From: Straminergon stramineum
Lineage: Eukaryota > Streptophyta > Bryopsida > Hypnales > Calliergonaceae
Direction of reading: 5' to 3'
Assembly: GCA_963920665.1 (NCBI GenBank)
Contig: OY987270.1
Location: 14,038,019 to 14,102,018, forward strand
DNA: 64,000 bases
Shown here: positions 11,101 to 22,632 of the stretch, piece after piece
Layout of the letters: each line of letters starts with the position of its first letter
How positions within the stretch are numbered: position 1 is the first letter of the stretch
Made by a program: the position numbers and the translations under genes
The notes under the pieces: generated by a model
Seen by the model: the letters and a program-made list of their open reading frames with translations, nothing else
Told to the model about the DNA's origin: nothing
The model's database searches: none

Positions 11101-13031
11101 TCAAGATTTTATTATTTCAAACAATGCAAATTTTAATTGGATGTAATTGATAGTAGAATGAAAATCATAAAAGTTAATCTTCAAATAACACTCATCCTTC
11201 TATCTATGCAAAATATGTAGAAAGTGGTTATTATTGTGGCCTTTCAAGTTCAAGATAAAATTTTGTTCTTCTCTTTTTTTTTCACTTCTTTTCTAGGTCC
11301 TTGCCTTTTTTTAGGCTGGGTGAATTGACCCCAATGATCAACCCTTGCGAAAATAATGAAATTTTTTATTTCCCATGCATGATAAGATTTGCAAATTTTG
11401 AATTCATATTTGCAATTAAAGGCCCCCAATTCTATAGGGGAGGTGTACAAGGTAAATTAATCAAGCAAAAAATAGGGGACTTTTTTTCTTACTTGCACCC
11501 TTGGAATGACTTAGAGGGGCCAAGCAAGGGAGCCAATCCACCCCATCCATTTTTCAAGTGTTTAACCCATAAACATCAACATGAATTTCTAATGTCCAAT
11601 GGATGACAAAGTATCTTTTTATGTGGGAGAGATTGAATGCAACTTTTCATCTTCAAAATTTTTGTGTGGAAAGGAGAGACTCTTCTACAATTATTTGACC
11701 TTCAATGAGTGCTTCTAGGATTTTGTAAACCAATGATTCCCATAGTATCAAAATGAATCATTTCCACAATCATCAATTCGTCCTTCAAGGATTAAGTTGG
11801 CCTAATGAAAATGTTACAATGAAAATCTTAGGAAATATAAATAGAAGTGACGGTTTTGAACTAATGTATACTATACCAATGTAGTGAAATTACCATAGGA
11901 ATCTTAATAAACTAAAATGGTATGATTACAATTCAACTTCAACTAGCCATAACTTTCTCATATAAGTTCTAAATTTTAAAAAAAGAATAGGAGATGAAAG
12001 CATGTCAAGCATAGTTGTTTTCCATTTCGATCCCTAAATTCTAAGAGTATGTTTCACAAGAAACCACTCCCAAACTGCTATTTCGAGTTCAAACAGCTCA
12101 GTAGGAAGAAAAAAGGAAATTTTTCCATCTTCGACCATAAGACCTTGACCTAGAGTACCATGAGAATACGAAGGAAAAAACTCAAAGTTTGACCACAGAT
12201 TGCATTTGAAGTGGGAGAAAAAATGCGCACCTACACGTCTCCCGATTGGTTTAACATTGGTTCCTCTTAGTAAGATATCACTGCACCAAACGAAATTGAG
12301 CACTTCGAATCCTTCACAATTATTGATCACTTTTGGAATGTTATTACGGTAATCACATTTAGCTACCTGTGAACAAATTTTTAGGGGTTGTAAAGTATTC
12401 AAAAGAATCTTGCAAAAAGAAGAGGTGCCAAACAAATGTAAGTCTACATGCTACACAAGTGTGATTTTTCTGAACTCAAATTTTCTTAACATCTCAATAC
12501 GAGATTCAGTAAGTTAAACTGAATTCTTCACCCTATTGATGTGTGGCAAAAGGTGTTCTCGAGATTGCATTCTACCTTTGAAGTCCGACTCTCGCAAGGT
12601 GAAAAATGGTGCTCCAGAACACACCATTCAGGGATGCGCTCCATTTGAGGTCTTCACTGTTGAGATATACGGATGCAGAAGGCTAATAGCGTGTAAGGGA
12701 CATCCTTTCTATTACCGCAGTTCAGGGACAAAGAAGGACATCCCAGTCGTAAGAGATTCGTGTAGAAAATGAATCCGTATTTAATCGTTGCGGGAGCTGC
12801 AATGCAAAACTTCCCGAAACTTCCCAGCATAAAATAATCTCTTTCAATTGCAATCACAGGCGGTCTTTGAGGATAAAGACCATCCCTCACATGGTCAAAG
12901 GGGACACAACAAAGTGCAACATGATGTTCGAAATGAGAAAAGAAGTATCCAACAGAAGACAACTTATACTGAGAATCCGCTAAAGACGGATCAAATATCA
13001 ATCACTATCAGATCCTAATCATGTGCATCGC
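11101..13031. other. Intergenic, downstream of PDK
   Basis: The frames here show no recognisable protein. The stretch contains a degenerate member of the TTAA-bounded element family (about 11590-11796). The part just downstream of the PDK stop (12500-13031) is less AT-rich and may include the PDK 3' untranslated region. Confidence 0.45.
11590..11796. mobile_element. TTAA-bounded MITE, family A copy 1 (degenerate)
   Basis: The internal order matches the better copies at 31142, 42400 and 61275: a 'gcaacttttcatc' block, 'ctacaattatttgacc', 'caatgagtgctt', 'ccaatgattc', and a terminal 'gtccttcaaggattaa'. The left end is eroded, so the boundary is approximate. Confidence 0.5.
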
Positions 13032-16000
13032 CTAGGGCAAAGGCTCTTGCACATTTCCAAGCCTGTTCAAATGCAAATAAGCATCAGTACCTGCAAGAAG
13101 AACCACAACAATTTCAGCTTAGATTTGCTAAACTCTAGTGGTTACCCAACATGACAAATGGCATATTAAATCTAATCTGCCAATGTTCGATTTGATTACA
13201 CTGTTTTATGAGTAGAAAACAAGCAAAAAAAATGTGTTACTACTTCCTCAAGGCACAAATAGGAACCCATAACAAAAACAACATAAAAGTGTTGAAGAGA
13301 AGCAAGTACACTTACCATATCCTTCCATTGAAATCACTTGTAGATCGCCTCCAAAATAGCGCGCATAGAGTCGACTAATAGGTAAACCATACCCATACCC
13401 AGCCATGACATTAGGTGTCTCTTGATCTTGCCTGCCAATAATCACAGGATTTTTTGCTGTACTATACAAATATGTCCAAATTTTTGGAAGTCCACTCCTG
13501 GGAATGCCACCTCCTTCATCTGAAATCTGTCAAACCAAGCCACCAATCAAAACCTTATCAATTGGTAAGCATTACAATTTAGAATAAAGTGTATACCATA
13601 TACAATTTCAATTGATGGCTATCATGTAATTGCTCTAAGCTTTGAATGTTGCACCACCAAGTGCACAATTGGAATGAAAAAGGCCAAGTACACCCCAAAC
13701 TACATCAATAAGTATACATGCACTTGCGTAAGTAGTACAAGGGTTATGTACCTTGATTGTGACATCTTCAACGCCCTCAGCTACTACAACACGAATAGGA
13801 GGACTCTCATAATCGGCATCTTGAAAACGTTCTTGAACTGCACGTAAGGAATTTTTGACCAATTCAAACAACATTTGGTGTAGGTGTGTAGGCACGTAAC
13901 TGCAAAATAAGAATCAAAACTTCATATAGGTTTGTGGAAGTGATGATGAATAATCCCAAATACTAGCATCAATCATTCAAGTTACACAAGAAGCTTGCTA
14001 TTCAATGTGAGCATCTTGAGGTAACTTTGTCAATTGCAAATACTACTCAATCAATTGTGTTGAGGAGAATCAATATAACAAGACAAGTGAACAAATAGAA
14101 GAGAATAAGTTGGATTTAAATCATAGCCTATCCCTATATATAATAGAAAGATGACTACAAATCTATCAAAAACAAAATTTGAATATGCACTAAGGACTAG
14201 AAACAAAATATACTTCCGCAATAAAAAATTGTAAAGGTTGCTCAAGGAAATAAACTTACGCGAATGTAAAATTTGGGTCCCCGTAGACGTGAACTTCAGG
14301 AGCACTCCCATAGGTGCGCATACATGCAGATCGAGCATCATCAATAGCAGTTTGAGCAACTACTACAGGAGACACCTTTGTGGAAATAAGTCCAACATAG
14401 CCGGCAACAGGAGGAGAATCGTGCAAAGCAACATGTTGCCCTGAAAGAATCAATTTTAACATTAAAAACAAGAACCAATGATTTGTAGAATGGACAAACA
14501 AAACTAATTAAAACGTCTGTACGGTTGTATCAAAATGCTCTGGCAGGACTATTTAACCACCAAGTAGGTTTTGATTGGGATAAGCAAGTACTGCAAACAT
14601 CAGACATTCTTCACGCAAAAAAATTTCACACAAAAATTCTTCACACGAAATTCTAGACACTCTTTCACATAAAAATTGGGTAAAATTGACAAGAAAATTA
14701 TCGTACCAATAATCATTCGGATACCAATTCGTGACATGTAAAATCCGTCAAGAAACTGGTGGATTTCAGGAATCTCGTTCAGACCAACTTTCCGACCCAA
14801 ATCCTGCTTCAATTCCTGGATTCCCATCGCCATAGTTGGCATGACCTCATTATGCCGCGCTTTGACGCTTGCTATTAGACTGGTAAATCTTCTCTCGTCC
14901 TCCATATCTTTAATACATGGAAAGCTCCGAAGATCTTTAAAGGAAGTGACATACCAATCACGAACCTGTTGGAAGATTACACAGCGCACAGATAAGATAT
15001 CGTCCTCTTCACGAACACCAGATGATGTTCGTTGCTAAGCCTAAAGAGGATTGTAAATAAATGCAGGTTGTATTTGACGTTGAAAGATGAAACCCTTCTA
15101 TAATCACATAAGATTCGCGCACTAAAAGCTCAACAAACGAAGTTGAAGCATACCAATCACAGAGGCTACTTACGGCTTTCATCACATGGTCAGTTTCAGA
15201 TTTACGAAACTTCATTTTCTCGAAGGGAAGCTCGAATTATCAGGCGACAATGCGTACACGACTAATCACGTACGACAAAAATAGAGTCTCATGCAAAAGT
15301 AATCCACTGAACCTTCCTTGAGTTGAAAATTAAGTTTATGAGAGCATAACATAGGTTGAAACCGGATGATACTGTTACATAATTAGTCTATGATTTCCAC
15401 ATCACAGTGAATATGTGATCAAGATGCGATCCTCATATTTTCAAGTAATTAAGGTAACCACACCTATTTCAACTGCTTTATAAAATCGACCAGTCTAGAT
15501 TCTTGCCTAAAATGTACTCCCACTATTCATTAGAGTCTATGGTCGCTTTCAGAAATACTTTTTTTAAGCACTTTGAAAATTTGTGGTTTATTCATACCTG
15601 TGTCCAAAAAATGAATTCTAAGAGAATCTAGAATTCCCTTTTGACTACCAACAAGATCCCACTAAAAATTTTGCAATATAATAATGGGAACCATGCTGGA
15701 TTGCTTATTTGTGCGATTTTAGGTGTAGTTACTGTCTAGACTCCTGTGAGAATCTCACTTTTTCCACCGACGTTTAAACTAAGACATCTGTCCAGCCTGC
15801 ATAAAAAAAAAGTTTAATAGATGGCAAATGTTTAAAGTTCGCAGGGAAATAAGATAGACTATTGAGGTAAAAATTCCAAAATCAGGAACGACACCACATC
15901 GGAGCCAGTAGAATATAAGCAACAATCTTGCAATTGTTAACTGCGATCAGGTCTGCTTAGATAAGGATTCTACATAGAAGTATGCTTCAACAAGCGCAGT

Positions 16001-16462
16001 ATACTTTTCACAATGAAGAGGTGCCCGATCTTATCAAGAGTTCCAAAACGAAGCATTACCAAATAGGAAGGAATATTTTCTCCATCACATACGCTGAACT
16101 ACCAACGTAAATATTTATAAATAGTCAGATGAATCACCTAAAACTTCATCTGAAAGCCCAGTAGTAAAAAATGAGTAGGAACGTACTTTGAGGACGGGGG
16201 ATTTGGAAGAAAGCCCGTAAGGTAAATCTTCGAGCTCGATCACGCGATGTGCTAGGCGAATAGGAAGCTCCTTATGCAGAAATTGAGATGATAACAACAG
16301 GTTCCTTTCTGTCGGATACGAGCCGAAATCCATCATGTACTTGAGGCTCACCCCTGATTGATTTACAAGGCTGCACCTATAGATGTCATCTACTACATTT
16401 CTAGAAACCGTATCCACCAACCTCCGCGTAGCTCGAGCCGCCATAGCTCCAAATTTTGACAA
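13032..16462 (-). CDS. PDK: Pyruvate dehydrogenase kinase, mitochondrial
   Basis: This kinase phosphorylates the E1-alpha subunit of the pyruvate dehydrogenase complex in the mitochondrial matrix and switches it off. It belongs to the GHKL ATPase fold, unlike ordinary protein kinases. Six exons, all GT-AG: 16187-16462, 14707-14965, 14260-14440, 13752-13899, 13316-13526, 13032-13090. Phases close to 1134 nt, 377 aa, the normal family length. Visible motifs are the basic N-terminus ([11 protein letters not shown]), [11 protein letters not shown], the N-box ELVKNS (about 252-256), the G1 box DEGGG (about 291-295) and the G2 box GYGYGL (about 331-336). The start could be the first Met or MAARAT seven codons in. 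The first intron (14966-16186) carries a 282-bp MITE. The upstream sequence 16463-17700 shows no conserved frame. Confidence 0.95.
15451..15732. mobile_element. MITE family D copy 1, in PDK intron 1
   Basis: The left end AAGGTAACCACACCTA is the inverted complement, with one mismatch, of a right end TAGGTGTAGTTAC. The whole interior aligns in order with 50244-50525. It lies wholly inside PDK intron 1. It is non-coding. Confidence 0.75.
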
Positions 16463-18391
16463 ACGTCTAGTTACAAGTCCTTGTGTTCAGCTTCTATCAA
16501 ATAGGCCACAAGCTTCCTGTTCAAAGAAAGAGGTTGCTTAAAGACCACAATGCTTTGGCCTTAGAGTATCCCTCAGGGTTCGTACTACACAAGTACTCTA
16601 AGTAACAAAAGCGTGCGATTCCGCGTCCGGCATAAGAAATCTAAAGTGATATACGAGAAGCGAAGTCAATTCAGAAGTAACAGCTATGGCTATGAGTTTC
16701 GATGTGAGAAGCTTGGGAAATCATCCAATAAATTGCTTGCCTTCACGCAGCAGTCTTGATCCATGTGACAAACTCGCAGTTATTCCTGGCTGTGATAACC
16801 ACGCTCTTACAATGACCTGTCCTTTCTAAAGTACAAAATGGAGTTCTCAGTTGCTGTATCCTGACTGCTACATCCTGAAACCGTCTTCCACAAATAAACC
16901 GCGAGCAACGGCCTGAACACACTCCACCAACACCCTGTAACGCACTCCAGTACCCGATGTCTTCTGTGCCAAGCTACGGGAGCATCGAGCTTACTCTCAA
17001 ACCACAAACCTGACTACGGCGTTATAAACAGAGGAATCCTCGTCGCCCTCAAGCAAATACCTCAAACAGCCAAACACCTCGAACTCTCCTCCTCGTCTCC
17101 CACTCTCGCCCACCAATAACTTAAGCTTAAGTTTCTGCATTTCTCTGCTGCTAACAACCAGCAACAGATGCGATTCGCTCTCGACTGGAAACGCCGCCAC
17201 GACCTCACCAAATCCAGTACTCTGGTCCCGCCACACCAAAAAGAACCCACACAACTACAACATGTGGACACCCTGTCCCACTCTTGTTCACCATAACCAA
17301 GATACTGTAAGCTTACCTGCTCACTCCTCTACAGTGCCAATAATACTTTAAAAATCCGCCGTCTCTTAGAATTAAACCCTATCTTGTACCGGGGTCAAGA
17401 ATCAAGACAAGCCCTGGCTAGCCATATCCACAGGGTAACGTATCTTCCATTCTACTGTACATCAATTTCCCAACACCTTCAATGTAAAATCCGATGCAAT
17501 GAAACTGTAGACGGATGTCCTCTTCGAACTGAAGGCCTGCATCGCAGCGAAGGGCACTGAAATACACAACATGCAGTGAGAGGCGCAGCAATGGCGCCAC
17601 TGCTCAAAAGATTGGCAATTCTCGCACGGAACAACGTGACTGGAGAGAATAGATGTTCGAAGATACGCTAGAAGGTCTGTCCGAAGGAGCGTGTAAGCAA
17701 AGTGAAGGAGATGCTCACGGTGCCTTTTAGTTTGGCCCCACCAACCGACGAATCGTGTCTCTCCACACAGACCAACGTTCTCATGTTCATTCGTTCATCC
17801 TCAAATTCGTTCGCTCTCAGATTCGTTCGTCGTTTCCCAGGTTCGTTCGTTCGTTCGTTCTCAGGTTGATCATTTCGTTCTCAGTAGCATTGGCACAGTG
17901 CCAGTGTCGTAGCAGACTTTCTTGTACGTACGTAAGCTTACTTAGCTTAGCCTTTTTGAACACTTCAACTTATGGCTCATTGGCACACAGGCTTTGATGG
18001 CATCAAATCAAGGCCTTCCCAATGGCGGAGACAGGCAAGTGTCTTGCATATGGAGGGATGGGGCGAGAATGATCTTGATGAGTCATTTGCACTTTTATTA
18101 CAGGATTGGGTTTTGAAATGCAGCGAAATGTAGGTGAGATGGCATTGAAAAGGAATAGAAAGTTCTTCCAGACACATTCGCATGACACTTGAAAATTAAG
18201 ATTTACTGCTATCGAGTCTAGCATGAATCCAGAAGCTAGAATTAGGAGATGAGGTCTTCCATGATCTAAAAGTTCCTGTTCAAACGTAGACCAGCATCCT
18301 ACTCTTATAATTTATCACAGAGTTTATTTTGAGACCTCACCCTCGAGGCTCAATTGGAACTCTTGGTTTGACGGAAACGTTTAGCCGGGCT
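16463..18391. other. Intergenic between PDK and RAD51D
   Basis: This holds the 5' flank of PDK and the 3' flank of RAD51D. The open frames are short with no recognisable product. A simple-sequence tract lies at about 17775-17885. The C+T-rich stretch 17040-17250 shows no convincing splice-phase-consistent exon. Confidence 0.4.
17775..17885. repeat. CGTT/TCGT-rich minisatellite
   Basis: Units of the form 'ctcagattcgttcgt' recur with slips, including a run of four cgtt. This is a simple tandem tract; the encoded frame (HSFILKFVRSQIRSS) is an artefact of the repeat. Confidence 0.65.
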
Positions 18392-21300
18392 TCAATCCTG
18401 TTCTGGTGATTCGAAAAGCTGACTGCCTGTTACAAGCCTGCACGGATCCACAGTCACAGCCTGTGAGCATGTACACTTTTGAACCCGTGTCCACTTATAA
18501 GTGAGTTCTGCAGAAAGAAATAGAAGAAAAGTCATTATTACACTTTTACTACCCCGACACCCCACACCTCCATACCCCTTCAGAGATGGCCCATGCCATA
18601 CCATGGTTGTATGTTTCATAACAGAAACATGACACAGGCTGCTACTAAAATCCCGTACGAGAAGCAAGCGAACATTGGGCATAGCCTTCCAGGTTTCCCC
18701 AAGTGCAGGCTTCACGTGACCTCCTTCCCCACCAACAGTATGATTTGTAATCTAATAGCACAAGCACATGGCAGGATATTCACAAGATCAGGTAAAAATA
18801 ATTCCGTGAGCACTTGAGAGTTTGCCTCTAAATGATTTTCAGTTACGAATAGCAAAGAAAGTTCTACTTTTTCTCTGTGATGCTCATTTTCTTGACTCAC
18901 TTTTATTTCTGGATAAAAGAAAAAGGGCAAGCACAACAGGCTTAAAATAACATCCACTTAAAATGATCTACTACAAACATATCAATAGTAAAGCGTTCCT
19001 TAGGGTCAGGAAACAAAGTTCTTTAACACATCCAAGCTAGTAACGGAAGGGGAGACTTACAAGGACAGCAAGATGGTTCTCAAGTGCAAGCTTCTTTAAA
19101 ATAATCCCCATGCTCACCATCAGTGCATGTCCTGTGCAGAGGAAAACCAGATTCTCGTGAGTATTAAAGTTCTTTGTAAACATACCGAGGTCTAACTTAA
19201 GAGAAAGGGCGAGTGAAAAATGGCACCATAGACGAGTATAAATCTGTTTAAGAAACGTTAAGAATCCAAGTTCCTCGTTTTTCTGCTCTCATGAAACGTA
19301 GAAAGTATATCAGGAAAATGACCATCGAGGCTAATCGCATGCCTTGGGTGCCACCAAGGATAGGTGAAATAACAGACGATGCACAATCAACAATCAGAAG
19401 ACGCATGGCCTTCGTTTCATCCCGCCCCTGCAAATGCAACAATGATGCATGTTGGTACATGAATTTCAAAAGTCAAATCCTAACACTGATACTACACATC
19501 AGAGAAGTCAGTTGAAAAGATCATGAACATTGAGGTGAATATTTGAAGATCAGAGCCTGATAAGTTTATATAATGAGAGCACTTCAATTGAGAGCGATCA
19601 AGCAGTAATGGGCGTGCAAAATGAAATCTGGAATCCTTCTAGGACCAAAAAAATACTATCGTCTCCAGGGCTATTTAAAGAAAGTCAAAATTGAAAAAGA
19701 GAAAAATTATAAGACCTAAATAGTCATGACTCTCTCAGTTCTCAAAATATCTATTAATGGAAGCTGAGCAAGTGAGTTTCCTTTCATACGTCTTTTTGAA
19801 GATTTAACTGGACTTGGGCGCCCAGGTTGACATGGAGTTGATTGAGTAGAGAGAGCATAGAGAAGATATCGAAAATGCTGTAATGTATTATGCTCTTCAT
19901 TGCTTCTCCAATTTCATCTGCAGCTCCTGCCCACCGCTGGCCCAAATGGATCCAATTCAACACTCAAGGCCTCCTTCAAAATCTGGCACTCTATGCATCC
20001 TCAAATTTTGTCATAAACTGAGCATTTACTCCACCAAAGGATTCATACAACAGAATGTAAGAGTGCAACATACTTGAACAGCATCTCGACCACCAACAAG
20101 GCCGCCCAACATGTGAGAAACACGTGTTGCTGAGAAAGAATGGCATGTATCTACATAGCCAACCCTTGCTCGGCAACTGAAAGTAACACTTGCTGCCACT
20201 TGCATGCATATCTGCACAGATGGAAGCCATCCAAAAAAAAACCTCAATACACAACTAACGCCATATTTTAAAATCAGAGTCACTGCAAAGAGCTCACCCA
20301 TGGCTCTCACTTGGGTTTTGCCTGAAGATGAGCCGCCCACCAATTCAGTCACAGTCCCCTCACGAAGCCCTCCCTCAAGGAGTTTATCGAGGCTGTATCA
20401 CAGAACCAGGCATTGTTAGACGGGACATTCCTGACGATCTGGGTATTGCACTTAAAAGACTTGAACAACAAGAATGTGGATTGATCGGTATTTGTTGGAA
20501 ACAGGAGGCAGATTTACATAGAGTAACTAGAAGAAATCTCTCAGAGGTATTCTAGAAAATCAACCCGCGTAAAACCCTGTTAAATGTAATGCCACTTAAG
20601 GCAGTTTCGACCATAAATCCTGCAAAGTGTAACGCGGCAAGTTTTCTAGAATAATCCTGGGCTGTGGATTTTCCACAAGTAAAGGAAGCCAGATCAAGTC
20701 ACGACCAGTGCGGTTCATCACTTTAGCATGCAAACCTGCCGTTTGAGGACTGTCAACTACATTTTGGAAGCAAAGTGTGTTTAAAATGTGAACAATATAT
20801 ACACGAAGCCTGCCAACGCACCGATTTCAATAACCTCCATTTACTCAAAACCCCTAAAAGAGTTACCAAATAAACTCCAAGGAGTGACGTAGACAAACAT
20901 TACATTCTCAAGGGAAAACACCAGGGCATACAGTGCTACACCTCTCGCATCCGGTGGGCAGGAACCGCTCTTCGCGGGCCACTACGTCCTGAAGCATTCT
21001 CGCGCTTGTTCGAAAACCCCATGACTGCTGCTCCAGATAATTTAAAATATTTGCTATTGCCTGCGTTCAGTAACAGCAGAATTACAAGGTGCTAAAAAAC
21101 TGATGGATAATAGTGCATTCAAACATTCTGATTCGCAGATCCAGTGGCAATCTACAAACACTGGAAGAAAAAGCAACTCTTGAAGAAACAGCGTAAAACC
21201 ACTACACCAGAATATTCAGTTTAGGCAGACAAGTTTACGTCAAAAGTTCTTCTGCACAATTTTGCTCAAGTGTCCTCTAGCTGGGCAATACAATTAAATT

Positions 21301-21891
21301 GGTTTAACGCAGCTAGGTATTCTAAAATACCTCCTTGGGGATTTCAACTGGTGAACATTATACCATAAATTCGATATGCTTGATCGTGAAGGAAGCTACA
21401 CTAATTGCCAAAGCGTAGCTTCTGGGATGGACATAATAATGCTAGGAAGTCACGAGGCATACCTGTTTTTGAGCACCGGTTCCAGTTTCTTCCAATTTAG
21501 GTGAGTTCTCCGACAGAAGAAAATCTTCAACTGCACGAGCGAAAAGAATTAAAAAATGCATCAATCATAATGCATAGACTCACACCTCCCCAACTCGATT
21601 AACAACCATCAAACTTTTCAGAGGGCTACTCTAGGGTTTAGTAAAACATCGTCGACGATGATTTACAGTATACAGATGTTCAGGAGCCAAATTGAAACTG
21701 CTCTCACACTCCAAAGTGCACCGCAATCGTCTTGAAAGGAAAGGTCGCCTCTCACGCCACGAATGAAGAGTTTTTGATCTCTGCATCCTGTTCTTAATCA
21801 GATACTCACCTGAAAGAATGCCTTGTTCGGCGAATTCGGCGAGAATCTTGGGCGTCAGGGAGATTATCCCTAAAGAATCCAACCTGGGCAT
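18392..21891 (-). CDS. RAD51D: DNA repair protein RAD51D (RAD51 paralogue)
   Basis: RAD51D is a RecA-type ATPase of the BCDX2 paralogue complex that supports RAD51 filament assembly in homologous recombination. Exons: 21810-21891, 21463-21530, 20942-21060, 20311-20392, 20074-20211, 19790-19936, 19343-19427, 19061-19131, 18392-18751; phases agree throughout. Visible features are the N-terminal [29 protein letters not shown] before the Walker [10 protein letters not shown] (about 109-117), the tyrosine-free [11 protein letters not shown] segment, the Walker B LLIVD (about 222-226) with [17 protein letters not shown] and KPALGETW. The exon ending at 19343 uses a GC donor. Read as one exon, the last gives 383 aa, about 60 longer than expected; a donor at 18601 after KHTTM could end the conserved part and lead to an unseen last exon. 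The gene is divergent from NDC1. Confidence 0.88.
21648..21659. promoter_or_regulatory. Palindrome with CGTCGACG core, RAD51D intron 1
   Basis: ATCGTCGACGAT is a perfect 12-bp palindrome in the first intron of RAD51D. It shares its 8-bp core and outer bases with the palindrome at 22065-22076. A protein-binding role is conjecture. Confidence 0.3.
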
Positions 21892-22632
21892 CGCTGTAGC
21901 AAACAGAAATTCAAAACAACTGAACATCAAGAAACACAAACCATGATGACATTGTGCAAATCCTGCAGCAGAGGACTTCGCAATGGCAATGGCGGGATTG
22001 AGAAACACGTTCCTTCTTTCGAAAAATTCGGACGGAATCGTCACCGATCCGACGAAATACTTGCTTCGTCGACGAAAGTGTCGACGAAAATTTGTTCCCT
22101 CCCAAGAACGTTTGTAGCCAATGAGCCACCGATCGCCATGAAATTTACTAAATGGCCTCGTTAAGAAATCTTCCTTTGACGGTTCGGAATCTGCTTTGAG
22201 GATACAGAAACTGCTCTCTTCATTGCAGACCTCTATGCAGACGTAAAGCTTTTACCAATACCAATTGGCAAATAGTTGCAAATAGTTGCAAATAGTTTGG
22301 GTTTTAGGGGTTAGAGATTGCTGGGCAAGGCAAGGCACGGCAAGGGTGTGCTGTGCCATTTTTTTTGTGCTTCTTTCTTCTCTGTCTCTAGATTTGAAGC
22401 TCGTGGAATAGTTTTGATAAGGATAAGTAAACTTGCCGGATCTCTTTTTGAATTCAAGCTTGGGTACAATTGATAGCCTTGTCTTTGAGTTCACCACTGT
22501 TAACTTCAGAAATAATGTGGAGTTTCATTGTTGGCACGGGCGTCGCCTTTCGAAGCCCGGGCGCTCTGAACTGAACACGAGCCATCGAGAGAAGCCATTT
22601 GCAACCGCAAACCCTAATCTGATCGGTCAGTT
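21892..22632. promoter_or_regulatory. Divergent promoter region RAD51D / NDC1
   Basis: The two start codons lie 741 bp apart in head-to-head order, so both promoters must share or abut this space. It contains a 12-bp palindrome TTCGTCGACGAA (22065-22076) with a second gtcgacgaaa just after, three head-to-tail copies of the 11-mer gcaaatagttg (about 22267-22299), and a telo-box AAACCCTAA at 22609-22617, 15 nt before the NDC1 start. Telo-boxes are known in plant promoters of genes active in dividing cells. Bidirectional activity is inferred from layout only. Confidence 0.55.
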
